This document shows, in pieces, positions 41,490 to 52,315 of a stretch of 64,000 bases of DNA. A model generated the notes under the pieces. The model did no database searches. It saw nothing but the letters and a program-made list of their open reading frames with translations, and was not told where the DNA came from. The stretch comes from Chaetoderma sp. LZ-2023a. Taxonomy: Eukaryota; Mollusca; Caudofoveata; Chaetodermatida; Chaetodermatidae. The number at the start of each line of letters is the position of its first letter. Positions within the stretch are counted from its first letter, which is position 1. A program made the position numbers and the translations under genes. The stretch lies in assembly GCA_034401795.1 (NCBI GenBank), contig CM067374.1, forward strand, positions 129,896,901-129,960,900, read 5' to 3'.

Positions 41490-41860
41490 TGAATCCATTT
41501 CCTCAGTCAATCATATGACGTCATAATCAACTACGTGATGTGTAGTCAGAAGTCCTAATCATTACGTCATGAATGACTCGATTTAATCCGTCTTAAATGC
41601 TTAATAGTCCATCAGGTTGTATCAATTGCATGTGTTTACTATTTAATAAACATGCTGTTGAATATTTTGAAACTAATTTGACAGGGCGCAGTTACAACAG
41701 CCCCCAGTCAAATTAGTTTCAAAATACTCAACAGCTTACCCATAGATTTCTGGAAATTGATAGTCAAGGCATTCGGGATCGACCCCAACACGAGGGAGGT
41801 GTGGGTGGAGCTTAGCTAGAGATGGGTGGGGCAAAGCTAAAACTGGAAAGGTCCATTGTG
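41490..41860 (+). mobile_element. Fam-B MITE, near full-length
   Basis: tgacgtcataatcaactacg, cttaatagtccatcagg, catgctgttgaatattttg, hairpin with gcgcagttacaacagccccc, cagcttaccc, gatagtcaaggcattcggg, cccaacacgaggg, gtgggtggagcttagctag, aaaactggaaaggtccattgtg. The 5' end is diverged. Confidence 0.75.
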
Positions 41861-42401
41861 TTAAAGATATTCATCAGAACGTCTTACATCATGTTCGAAA
41901 TTGTACCACCGTAACTAACATGCTTCTGTTTTTGTTATGGAAACATGTTAACTTATTTAGGAGCTTTATTGTAATATACAATAAATTTTCAAATATCTTT
42001 CTTCATGCGCTACATCTACAGAGTTATTCTCCTCAGCAATTTTGTACGGAAAGAGGTTTAATATATACATGTACATGACTACTATAGATCTATTATAAGT
42101 CCTATAAGTTAGCTTTCTGCTAAGATGGCCGTTCCTTCTGTAGTCGAGCAGTGTACGTTCGTGAAACAAGATTCCACGCATCCATATAACGATCCATGCA
42201 CATTGCTACACATTTCTGGAAAAAAAAGTAATTTCAGTAAGGTAAAGGCAACCACACCATGGAGCTATTATATATATAGGACAGGACTGCATTAACAGGA
42301 CATGAAGCTAAACCTAATCAGCCCCGAGCCAGCATGGTTAGTGACAAGTACATTAAGCTACATGAACCAGAATGAAACAATATCTTACATGGATATTGAC
42401 C

Positions 42402-42620
42402 AACAAATTGACCTTTCCAGTTTATCCATTCACCATATCACGCTATAATCAACTATGTGATGTGTAATCCGACACGTTGTACGAATTGTATGTCTTTACT
42501 ATTTAATAAAGATGCTGTTGAATATTTTGAAACTAATTTGACTGGGTAGCAACAACAGCACCCAGTCAGATTAGTTTCAACATATTCGACAACTTACTTG
42601 TATAGTTACCTTGAAATTGG
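42402..42620 (+). mobile_element. Fam-B MITE, 3' part replaced by Fam-F
   Basis: From aaattgacctttccagttt through gatgctgttgaatattttg, gactgggtagcaacaacagc, acccagtcagattag, caacttacttgtatag. It stops at gggattctgcg where Fam-F ends begin. Confidence 0.68.
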
Positions 42621-42734
42621 GATTCTGCGTTGAGTGATCACGATTGATTATTTCAGAATAATCGTGATTACGTGATTAATCAGCTTGGGGACAAATTACC
42701 ACGATATAACAAATTTTTAAAGGATATCAATGCC

Positions 42735-42862
42735 GAAAGCTACAACTGTGTCTAGAGAAGTCCATTTGCTGGTCAAGGAGACAATTTTTGAAAATGTACA
42801 TTTTGTATCACTGGAATGCCTAGCTCGATTCTCGAGCCAGCCATTCCAGTGATACCTTTTCA
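42735..42862. mobile_element. Fam-A MITE, short copy
   Basis: cactggaatgcctagctcg / cgagccagccattccagtg around attct, with shortened outer arms. Confidence 0.6.
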
Positions 42863-43150
42863 AAAACTAGATGATATAAATCAAATAATCCACCCGCAAC
42901 GGCAGCCATGTTCGACGTGGGATGACATAATCCCACTGATTTGGATAGACATATGGATGGATACACAGCCAAATGGGAGCTAATAATTATAAACTAGCCA
43001 CATGAGATTACTAACCTATTCAATAACACATTCAAGTAGGTGGTTTAGTTATTGAATGATAATAACCAAAGATAATGGACACAATCTTGTTTGACCATTT
43101 CAAAACAGAAATGACATGACATTTATTGTAGCATTTAATTAATCTATATT

Positions 43151-43960
43151 AAATAATGTACATTTCCCTAGAAACATAGCCAATGTTCCCATGAAGTTTC
43201 GTCACAATACTCCAAGAAAAAATAAAGTTATTGAACAAAAGCCCAAAATTTGCACGGACGGACACAAATTCAGAGACAAAGGGATGGATTGCCGTAGGGA
43301 TGGGCTGACTGACCCACAAAATAATGTACATTTCCCTAGTACAAGAGCCAATGTTCCTATGAAGTTTCCTCACAATACTCCAAGCAAAGGTAAAGTTATT
43401 GAACGAAGACCCAAAATTTGCACGGATGGACAGACACAAATTCAGAGACAAAGGGATGGATGGACGGAGGGATGGGCTGAGTGACCCACAAAATAATGTA
43501 CATTTCCCTAGTACCATAGCCAATGTTCCCATGAAGTTTCCTCACAATACTCCAAGCAAAGATAGTAATTGTACGAAAAACAAAAATTTGCACGGACGGA
43601 CACAAATTCAGAGACAAAGGGATGGATGGACGGAGGGACGGGCTGACTGACCCTCAAACTAAGGTGCATTTCCCTACTACCCTACTACCATAGCTAACCT
43701 TCCCATGAAGTTTCGTCACAATACTCTAAGCAAAGATACAGTTATTGAACGAAATGTCAAAATTTGCACGGATGGACGGACACAAATTCAGAGACAAAGG
43801 GATGGATGGATGGATGGAGGGACGGGCTCACTGACCCTCAAACTAAGGTGCATTTTCCTACTACCATATCCAACCTTACCATGAAGTGTTGTCACAATAT
43901 TCCAAGCAAAAGTTATCGAAAGAAAACCTGTGTCTGTGATGGACACACGCACGCAAAATA
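43151..43960. repeat. ~168-184-bp tandem repeat, about 4.7 copies
   Basis: Units begin at 43151, 43319, 43491, 43656 and 43840 (aaataatgtacatttccc or aaactaaggtgcatttt). Each carries catgaagtttc.tcacaatactccaa, aatttgcacggacgg and gagacaaagggatggatgg. The unit is open in one frame on both strands, but the translation resembles no domain. Confidence 0.88.
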
Positions 43961-44384
43961 TCAATTTTCGTGAGCGATTTCATTAAAAAGTAATCAAACA
44001 TTTGGATTTGAAATATTTTATGCAGTAGAAATTATTCATGATTTAATTTTTAATCATACAAGTTCATGATTTAAAAAATAATCAAGATTTTCGATTTAAT
44101 CACATAACTGCGCAAGCCTAGCTGAGCTTAGCTTGAAATGGATGTGTCAAAACTAGAAATACATCGCTCTATTATAGAACTCTCTAAGTGACTGATGTAC
44201 AGGCTTCTTGTTTACTCGTCAATGTCATGACATTGTATGTTATTCTGGTCATGGAAGAGTCATTGAATTTTGCAATGTGAAATGTGTACACAATTACACA
44301 CCCTGAGTGTGAGCTAGTAGACAATCACTAGAGCTAGCAGAATTTATTGGTCACTATTCCCTGACCCTGAGGCCTACCATTAGT

Positions 44385-44900
44385 GTTGTTCCGATTAATC
44401 GATTTGATCGATGATTGATTGGTTTGCATGTTCAACCAACCGATGGATCATGATTTCAGAAATCGATTTTGGATGTTTATAAATTGACTTTATTAATATA
44501 TTTTAACTGGTCAAGATAGAATACTTTTTGGAAAAGAATTTAAATTTAACTGTTACAACTATATAGTATTACTCCTTAGTCCAAGACATTAATTCTTTCA
44601 GCACTGACATAGTATGTTAATTTCTAAGCAACCATACCAATAACATGTTGAATATTTTGAAACTTATTTGACTGTTTCCAGTCAAATTAGTTTCAAAATA
44701 TTCAACAGATTATTTCTTAGATTATTAAGAATCTGTCATACCTGTGACTTGGATTGAAAGGGGTAATTATCCTTGAACATGTTATAATTACAGCATTGAA
44801 AATGGGTAAAAAATGAGAACCTGTTATGATCAATGATTAATTGATCATCGGTTAGTATATAAAACCAATCATCGACCACAAAAATAGCACCAATTCAACA
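44385..44900. mobile_element. inverted-repeat element with Fam-D inside (tentative)
   Basis: The left end gattaatcgatttgatcgatg, gattgattggtttgc pairs loosely with the right end aaaaccaatcatcgac, aatgattaattgatcatcgg. At 44596-44768 a Fam-D copy (ttaattctttcagcactg ... ttgaaaggggtaatta) with a perfect short hairpin (gaatattttgaaacttatttgac) is nested. Confidence 0.5.
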
Positions 44901-45195
44901 TTTAATGAAGAGCAGTTTTAACCATAATTAACAAGCTATCGCAAAGGAAATGTACATTTTTGAAATATGATACAATATCACATCAGCCTACATGTACATG
45001 AACAAAGTTCTCAAAAATACATTTAGCTCATCTGTAGGTCACTATATATTCAATGACTGAATGATCGTGGGACCGTAGACTCACTTGTTGAGAGTTGTCT
45101 AATGATGATCCTGGCTTGGTGACGCACATTCGGAAACATTTCTCTGACATCCTCTGTAGAGACAATAACAAGAAAGATATATGTACAGAAGTAAA
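44901..45195. other. no feature recognised
   Basis: Mixed AT-rich sequence without recognisable ORF or repeat structure. Confidence 0.35.
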
Positions 45196-45199
45196 CATT

Positions 45200-45416
45200 T
45201 AACACTCAAATTTCTTCAACAAAATTTTTATTTTCTCAAAGAAAATGCTAATTTACAGAACAAGAGAATACTATTTTTGAAAATGTACTGGCTTGGTTGA
45301 GCCAGTTAATCAAGTGGTAAATTTTGAGAAATAGCCTTGTCTGCAAATGGACATTTCTGAAGACCACTTAAGAAGCCGCTTTTGACTGATATGAGTGTTA
45401 AAGGGTTAATAATAAG
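45200..45416. mobile_element. Fam-A MITE, near full-length
   Basis: tttaacactcaaatttcttc, gaacaagagaatactattttt, a reduced centre tggcttggttgagccag, and gatatgagtgttaaagggttaa. Confidence 0.7.
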
Positions 45417-45666
45417 GATGTTAGTTTCTACATTAAAGGGTTCACACTGTTATTCTAATACCTGAATCTGATAATGTCAATATAAAGCATTAAAGATGCA
45501 TTCTGACCGAAATATAAACATTTGGGAATTTTCAGCATTTTGGTTGTACAAATGTAATATAATGGTCCTGGTGTGTTATTAGTACATACCGTATTTCGCT
45601 TAATTGAAGCCTAGGCTTATATTAGGACAAGAGGTGTTCAATTTCCAACCCAACATCTCCGAGAAA

Positions 45667-45694
45667 GGGGGGGGGGGGGGGGTGGGGGGTGGGA
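45667..45694. repeat. poly-G tract, possible G-quadruplex
   Basis: About 17 consecutive G, then tggggggtggg. It has four G-runs on the + strand and sits after the 45.6-kb relative of the 12.8-kb element (aagcctaggcttatattagg). Confidence 0.8.
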
Positions 45695-45763
45695 TTATAT
45701 TACAGTTTTCCCAAAATGTTTTCTAAAACTGATACCACGGAAATTCAACGCATTTTCTCCCAT

Positions 45764-47032
45764 AAAATAAGAAAATTTATCAATTTCTTTTTCACGAGTG
45801 AGATGACATACTTACCTCCCTAACACTCTTGATATACTAGTATATCGGCTCTAAATTCAATAATATTCAGAATTATAAAAAGTTAGGTGCCCCTAATGGG
45901 CAGGGTACACAGTCATGCACATGACAAACACCACCCACTGCGCATGAGCATACCGGTACTTCCGTTACTAAATATTGGCTGACATAGAAGCAACTATTCA
46001 ATAACCAAAGGACCAGGCCTCCGTGGGGTGGCAAGGCCGGGATCCTGTTAGGGAGGTAAGTATGTCATCTCACTCGTGAAAAAGAAATTGATAAATTTTC
46101 TTATTTCACATCATGAGAACACACTTACCTCCCTAACACTCTTGATAAAAACCAGAATTTGAAAGTAAATTTGGTGGGAGGGAGGCAAGGTCCTGAAAAC
46201 CAGCACACCCTCGAAGAGACTAGGCTCTTTGAATTCTCAAGAGATTTAAAACATCTGAAATTGTGACTGAAAACACAACCAGGAAGAGAATTTTGCATCG
46301 GATAATCAACCGATGAAGAGAGATTGATCAAAAGGCAAATGCGCTCTCCCGACCCCCACCCCCCCCCCCCCCCTCTTTCTGAGGAAGGTCAGGAAAAACC
46401 CCGCTGCTCTAAATGACTAGCACGTTCTCTAATACTTAATGAAATTATTACTAGACATTGGAAAAAGAAGAATTGCTTCTATTTAAAAAAACAAAAAAAC
46501 AAACAAAAACTGAAAAAAACACAATTAGGAGACATTAACCATCACCATATTAAAATAAAAAATGACACCATCACCAAGACAAAAAACAAAAATGGTCATA
46601 AATACTGACCTCTGATGTCTTGGACGCGGCACTCATCTCTTCCCCCACCGGATGAAGAGAATTGTACCAGCTAATAGTAGGGATACCCTACCAACAAATG
46701 TGATATTTGTAAATAGCAGAGGAGGAAACTATTTACAAACATAAACCTCTACATTATTATTTTATTTTCTGAGGACTGAGACGGCGAGCGGGTTAGAAGT
46801 GTCAAGAAGGTAATGGTCGGTAAAACTTGATTCACAGTGCCACTGGGCTACTGACATAATGTCTTCGATAGAAACACCATTAAATAATGCCGTGGAAGTT
46901 ACCACACCACGGACACTATGAGCCTTGGCTCTATCTACTTGGATTCCAGTGGCTGTCTTATGACAGAATTGAATACATTCTACTATCCATCTGGAAATAG
47001 TGTCTTTTAACGCCCTACCATGGGGTTCAATA
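45764..47032 (-). mobile_element. DIRS fragment (second subfamily): ends plus YR tail
   Basis: The left end 45764-45830 (aataagaaaatttatcaatt, gagatgacatacttacctcc) is inverted at 46046-46110, followed by a direct acacttacctccctaacactc to 46145. This is the same arrangement of terminal and internal complementary repeats as in the other two DIRS copies. A YR tail lies at 46762-47032; everything upstream of it is missing. Confidence 0.72.
46762..47032 (-). pseudogene. DIRS tyrosine recombinase, C-terminal fragment
   Basis: - strand: DTISRWIVECIQFCHKTATG, then KAHSVRGVVTSTALFNG, AQWHCESSFTDHYL. HSVRG corresponds to the HxxR box and WHCESSFTDHY to the final His and nucleophilic Tyr. The reading frame runs 5'-ward into Fam-A-like sequence (47040-47115), so the 117-codon ORF is chimeric and not a real gene. 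Confidence 0.82.
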
Positions 47033-47346
47033 TATGACACCCAGTTAAAAATGTACTGGCTCTTAACCTGCGAATGTACATTTCCTACTGCAGAGGGCAG
47101 TTTTTGCTTGACCATTAAGTGGTTAAATATCTTGAAACAAAAGCAATTTCACAGATTACAAAGCACCGACCTCACATTTTTGTCACATTGACAAGAATTT
47201 TAAATTTTCCTAAATTTTGGGGGGAATCATAGTTTCTTGCGTTAAAATTTGAGTCAAATCGAGGAAGTAGTTCATAGTTGACAAGCTATTCATAGATCCA
47301 AAACTTGATCCGATCCTAATCAAAGTCGATCTGGAAATCTCCATTC

Positions 47347-48075
47347 AGGGTCATTCCATGCCAAATCACCCAGAGGTCCCCAGATGACCACCTCCGATTT
47401 GCACGAAATTTCACACAAATGTTCATTTATCGAAATGATTGTGGCATGCAAAGTTTTACTGCCAAATTTCAATTAGTTAAAACGATATAATTAATTAAAA
47501 TTAAGGGAGCGTGGCACTTTTTGGCACTCGCGAATCCTGTACGGTGTGATGGAGCATTTTAAAATGGTAATAACTTTCTTAATTTTGAAGAGATTGATCT
47601 GTAAATTGCTGTGCTACACAATTACTACATGGGGAATAAGAATATCAAATTTTAAGATATTTCTTATATTTACTGTAATATTGATGTCTAAATATGGGTG
47701 TTTATGCAATTCTGAATGTACTTTAGCAGATTTTGACATAGAATCACTAGCTAATCATTCATCATACAGATTTCATTTGATGTTACCTGGATTATATACC
47801 CATAGGTACTTCTTCATCTAAATTAACTCAAATGTTAAGGTGCAGCTATGGGTCAAACATGTGACAAAAATTAAAAATGTGGAATTTGGGCCCTCATACC
47901 AGGGGTGATTTGGCCACATGGGCAACTACCCAGCATTCTGAGCTTTTGATAAGATTAACATAGATATATTAGCTATACGTGTACCAAGTTCTGCTTTTGT
48001 GTCTCAGCTCCTAAATATTGAAATAATTTCTAATTCTAGGTACCCATATGGGCATTTTCAGTACTTTTCACTGAC
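47347..48075 (+). repeat. left long inverted repeat
   Basis: Pairs with 50243-50996. It holds a 91-codon ORF on + that is not a gene, because its mirror image in the other arm is disrupted. Confidence 0.8.
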
Positions 48076-48426
48076 CTATGCGAGTACTGACTAGCAAATC
48101 CTAGACATTAGTTTTGGTTCTAAGCCAGTTAGATCAATCTAGATCTATATTAAAACACGTAAAATGATGTAACAGCTAAATCTCAATTACTGTTAACACT
48201 CCAAAACTGTATACGTTGCATTAACATTGATTTGATCAGATAGATAAATAGAATGACAGATGAACGGATAGCCATAATAATCACTATTAAATTAATCTCA
48301 CCCTACATGTACAGACTACAGCCAATTTCAGACTGATTGTATCATAGTTTCTTTGCCCAATCCACTAATAATGTAATAATTCTGCTTCTGAAATAAATTG
48401 GAGCGTTATATAGCTTTGTTTATCTA

Positions 48427-50250
48427 ATGAGTTCATGCATTCTTCACAAGCAGGGGTCAAAATGTTCACTCATCCAATCGTGTAAATTAAGACCTCAAAT
48501 TTCAAAAGATCATTCTAAGGCGAGGTCATCCATGGATGAGTTCAACGTGACTGAACACACGGTTAGCAGGGCAAGGCAGCTAAAAAAAGATAAAGGTATT
48601 CTGGCTAATCCTGACACAAAGCAAGGGCGCACACTATCTTGTGATATAAGTGAAAGGATTGTATGTTTTTACCAGTCTGATGAATAATCCTGTATGTGGC
48701 CCGGTAAAAAAGAATATGTGACCACTAATACAAATAATATCAAGGAATATACGCAAAAACGGCTACTATTGGTGAATCTCAGAGCTTTATCTCGAATATA
48801 CTAAAAAATATCCATGTGACAAGGTTGGATTTTAAAAATTTTGCGAACTACGACCCAAACGGTGTGTTCCAGTTACTGCTTCCGGCATGCATGCTGTCTG
48901 TGTGTGTATGAACATCATCAAAGTATCAAACTTATAACCTCCCCCTTTGTGATACTTGTCCTGGAAAAACAGCAATTCAGGAATATTTATCAGATTTATT
49001 CACGTCGCATGATTTTGACTTTGATGATTCTATTGTATACAAGCAGTGGAATCATGCAAACAAAACAACTCAGATTGTAGATCTAACAGTATCAGTTCAA
49101 GAGTTCATACAGATAGCAAGCGATGCATTTAATGAACTTCGTCAACATCACTTCATAGCCAAGGAAGACCTTGCTCCCGACAGTGCTGTTATCTTGCTGG
49201 ATTTTGCTGAAAACTACAGCTTTATCGTACAAGATGCTGTAAAAGGCCATCATTGGGACAACTCACAAGCTACCCTCAACCCATTTGTTGTATATTATAG
49301 ATCTGAGGTAACGTTAAAATGCTTAAATATCTGTGTTATCTCAGACTGTCTGAAGCATGATTCTCTCACCATACATTCATTTATTTCAACCATGTTATCG
49401 TATCTTAAGACCATGCTACCATCCATTAAGAGAGTAATTTATTTCAGTGATGGTGCCGCCAGGCAGTACAAAAACTTTAAAAACTTCACAAATCTGTGCC
49501 AATCACAAAACAGACCATGGACATGAAGCAGAATGGCGAGTCACGGCAAAAGCCCCTGTGATGGTATTTGGGGTACAGTGAAGCGACTAGTCTCATGGGC
49601 CAACTTGCAAGCAACCATGAATGACCATATTCTGACTGTAACTCAGATGTTTGATTAGGCATCCAAACACATTACACGCATCGTTTTCTTTTTAGTTTCT
49701 ACGGAGGAAGTTGCAGATAATGCAGCAAAATTTGATTTGACTTCACGCTTTGAATCAGCAAAAACAGTTTCTGGCACACGTTCTCATCATTGATTCGTTC
49801 CAGTGTTCGATGGCAAGTTGAAGATGAAAAGAATTTCAGCAGATTCAGATTTTACTAATGGTCACTCTGTGTGAAAATATGTTACTATCGGCTCCATATA
49901 CAACCTCCGAGTCCCAACAAAACATTCATGATCAGTTACAGCCAGAAAAGTTTGTTGCATCAATTTATGACAAGGAATGGTATGTTGGGAACATAGTGGA
50001 ACGTTCTGATGAACAAAGTGATGTACTGATTAACTTTATCAAACAGTTTCAGCCAGGAGGTCTTTCCTGGCCCCCCCCCCCCCCCCCCCCCCTCCACGGA
50101 GAGATCAATGTTGGGTACCATTTCATGATATTATCTGCCCGATTGAATGGTAAGGACATGGTGCTCGATCGTATAAACTTTCTGCACATGATGAGAATCA
50201 AATACTCCAGAAATTACCTGCATTTTATAGAGCAGAGTATTAGTCAGTGA
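48427..50250 (+). pseudogene. transposase-like gene, broken, family not assigned
   Basis: Pieces in order on +: HTVSRARQLKKDKGILANPD (48427-48687), WPGKKEYVTTNTNN and QKRLLLVNLRAL (48700-48790), FCELRP and VCVCM further on in other frames, LLDFAENYSFIVQDAVKGHH, WDNSQATLNPFV, VISDCLKHDSLTIHSFI, VIYFSDGAARQYKNFKNF (49194-49526), then in another frame ATSHGKSPCDGI, TVKRL, KTVSGTRSHH (49540-49795), and EKFVASIYDKEWYVGNIVER (49858-50250). The acidic LLDFAEN and YFSDGAA boxes and the SHGKSPCDG box look like a nuclease core. I recall similar multi-copy proteins from invertebrate genomes but cannot name the superfamily. Several frameshifts; inactive. Confidence 0.65.
50071..50092. repeat. poly-C tract
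   Basis: A run of about 22 C inside the transposase-like pseudogene. It encodes a proline run in the current frame and is probably a length-variable tract. Confidence 0.85.
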
Positions 50251-50996
50251 AAAGTACTGAAAATGCCCAGAAGGGCACCTAGAATTAGAAATTATTTCAA
50301 TATGAAGGAGCTGAGACACAAAGTCAGAATTTGGTACACATATAGCTAATATAGGTATGTTAATCTTATCAAAAGCTCAGAATGCTGGGTAGTTGCCCAC
50401 ATGGCCAAATCACCCCTGGTATGAGGGTCCAAATTCCAAATTTTTCATTTTCATCACATGTTTGACCCATAGCTACACATTCATATTTGAGTTAATTTAG
50501 ATTGTTTGTTTCTTGAAGAAGTACCTATGGGTATATAATCCAGGTAACATCAAATGAAGTCTGTATGATGAATGACTAGCTAGTAATCCCATGACAAAAT
50601 CTGCTAAAATACATTCGGAATTGCATAAACACCCATATTTAGACATCAATGCTACAGTAAATATTAGAAATATCTTAAAATTGACTTGATATTCTGATTC
50701 CCCATGCAGTAATTGTGTAGTATGGCAATTTACAGATCAATCGCTTTAAAATTAAGAAAGTTATTAGCATTTTAAAATGCTCCATCACAACATACAGGAT
50801 TCGCGAGTGCCAATAAGTGCCATGCCCGTTTAATTTTAATTAATTATATCTTTTTAACTAATTGGAATTTGGCAGTAAAACTTTGCATGCCACAATCATT
50901 TCCATAAATGAACATTTGTATGAAATTTCGTGGAAATCGAAGGTGGTCACCCGGGAAGATTTATGAATTTTGGGTGAATTGGCGTGGAATGACCCT
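50243..50996 (-). repeat. right long inverted repeat
   Basis: Inverse of 47347-48075 with scattered substitutions and small indels. Confidence 0.8.
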
Positions 50997-51472
50997 TCAC
51001 TCTAACATCCTTTCTTGTGTTAAATTTGACCCAGTACATGTATCCATAGATATAGCTCCGGATACACAAACAGACCCGAATGCAATACCTGTCTCTTCAC
51101 CTTATGGGATTAGGGGTACAAATAGTTAAGATTTAGAAATAGTTAAGAAAACCTATAGTTAGCTAATTTATTGGCTACCACTTTGCAAAGAGCGGGTCTG
51201 TGCCTGCTATAGAACCTCTACTGTCCCTGCTATATAACCTCTACCTTGAGAAGTTCCTGTGCATTGGCGAGCGCAATCTGCTGCTTGACCTGGTCCATCA
51301 GCTGATCTCTTTGAGCTGCGTCCAGCTTGCCACCAGGTGGCGGCGATGCACTCGAAAAATCCATCACACCCTTGTCCGAATAAATCTCATGCAATATCTT
51401 AATTCACGAAGCACGACTAAGAAGCTGAAACATAGAATGTATCAGATAATATGTTAGCAAGTCATTAATGCT
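50997..51472. other. no gene recognised
   Basis: Short ORFs (73 and 85 codons) have no recognisable domain. Unassigned DNA. Confidence 0.35.
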
Positions 51473-51897
51473 TTATCCCTTTCACCAACAAATCCCTGAA
51501 AATGTATATTTACGATATAAAACCTAACCCTTTAACCCTCGAATTTGTTCAAGAAAATTTAAATTTTCTTGTAGGAAATGTCCATTTGCAGACCAAGAAC
51601 ACTATTTTTTTTAATTTACCACTGGAATGAATGGCTCAGTTATCGAGCCAGTTATTCCACTGGTAAATTTACAAAAAATTGTCTTCTCTTGGTCTGCAAA
51701 TGGACTTTTCTCATGACCACTGCAGAAGCCACTTTTAGCTGATATGAGTATTAAAGGGTTAATCTGTTGACTATTTGGAAGCTGTTGTAAGGGAGCAATG
51801 GCTTCCAGTCAAATTAATTTCAAAATATTCAACAGTTTTCCTGTTTGGTGGCCCTGAAAATGAGATATTGGGAAGTCTACAGTGAAAGTGTTTAAAA
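51473..51897. mobile_element. Fam-D MITE interrupted by Fam-A
   Basis: Left part: atccctttcaccaacaaatccc to ataaaacc. Fam-A follows at 51527-51766 (taaccctttaaccctcg ... attaaagggttaa, centre atggctcagttatcgagccag). Then ctgttgactatttgg, aaattaatttcaaaatattc and cagtgaaagtgtttaa. Confidence 0.72.
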
Positions 51898-52080
51898 CTT
51901 AACGCTGAAACTGGCAAAAACACACTCCAGTGGCATGAGTGGTGTTGAGAAATGCCCATTTGCAGATCAAGCAGACCATCTTTGAGAATCTTCCAGAGAT
52001 AAGTTTTCAAAAAAAAATATTTTGGTATGCAAATGGTAATTTTCTATGGTGAAATAAAAATGTTCTTGAACAAAAACAAT
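51893..52080. mobile_element. Fam-A MITE, damaged
   Basis: gtttaaaacttaacgctgaaac, ggtgttgagaaatgcccatttg, gatcaagcagaccatctttg, then ggtatgcaaatggtaatttt. The palindrome centre is lost. Confidence 0.5.
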
Positions 52081-52099
52081 TTCTGCAGAGTACATTTCC

Positions 52100-52190
52100 C
52101 CAAGTGGTATAACTCTGGATATGCTGAATATTTTGAAAACCATTTGACTGACTGTTGTTGGTGGCTAAGCCTGCAATTGAATAACCATAG
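52100..52190. repeat. Fam-E hairpin, left half
   Basis: actctggatatgctgaatattttg, aaaaccatttgactgac, tgttgttggtggctaagcc; the right half is missing. Confidence 0.5.
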
Positions 52191-52315
52191 ACACATGATG
52201 ATGGTGTATATTCATCTTCTGTCCGGAGAACCACTACACATTTACCAAATAAAATACATCCATCTTGTGACCATACTACAGGACGCATATACAGAACAAA
52301 AAGAAGAGTTATATA

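Larger units (their letters stand above)
42621..44125. mobile_element. Fam-F AT-rich element, ~1.5 kb, non-autonomous (tentative)
   Basis: The left end has cacgattgattatttcag, aataatcgtgattacgtg, attaatcagcttgg. The right end has aaataatcaagattttcg, atttaatcacataactgcg. Inside lie a Fam-A copy (about 42735-42860) and a ~170-bp tandem array. No transposase. Confidence 0.45.
47347..50996 (+). mobile_element. unclassified DNA transposon with ~730-750-bp inverted repeats
   Basis: 47347-48075 and 50243-50996 are long imperfect inverted repeats: agggtcattccatgcc / ggcgtggaatgaccct, cccataggtacttcttc / gaagaagtacctatggg, tcagtacttttcactgac / gtcagtgaaaagtactga. The 2.17-kb middle carries a broken + strand gene. 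No target duplication could be fixed. Long arms around a transposase recall fold-back or MULE-like elements. Confidence 0.75.

Noticed and set aside
43191-43650. Lysine/arginine-rich ORFs of 83-97 codons
   Set aside because: They arise from the ~170-bp tandem repeat and shift frame between units.
47000-47115. Fusion of a tryptophan-rich N-terminus to the YR tail (117-codon ORF)
   Set aside because: The extra N-terminal part is translated Fam-A-like repeat; the junction is a truncation point, not a gene fusion.
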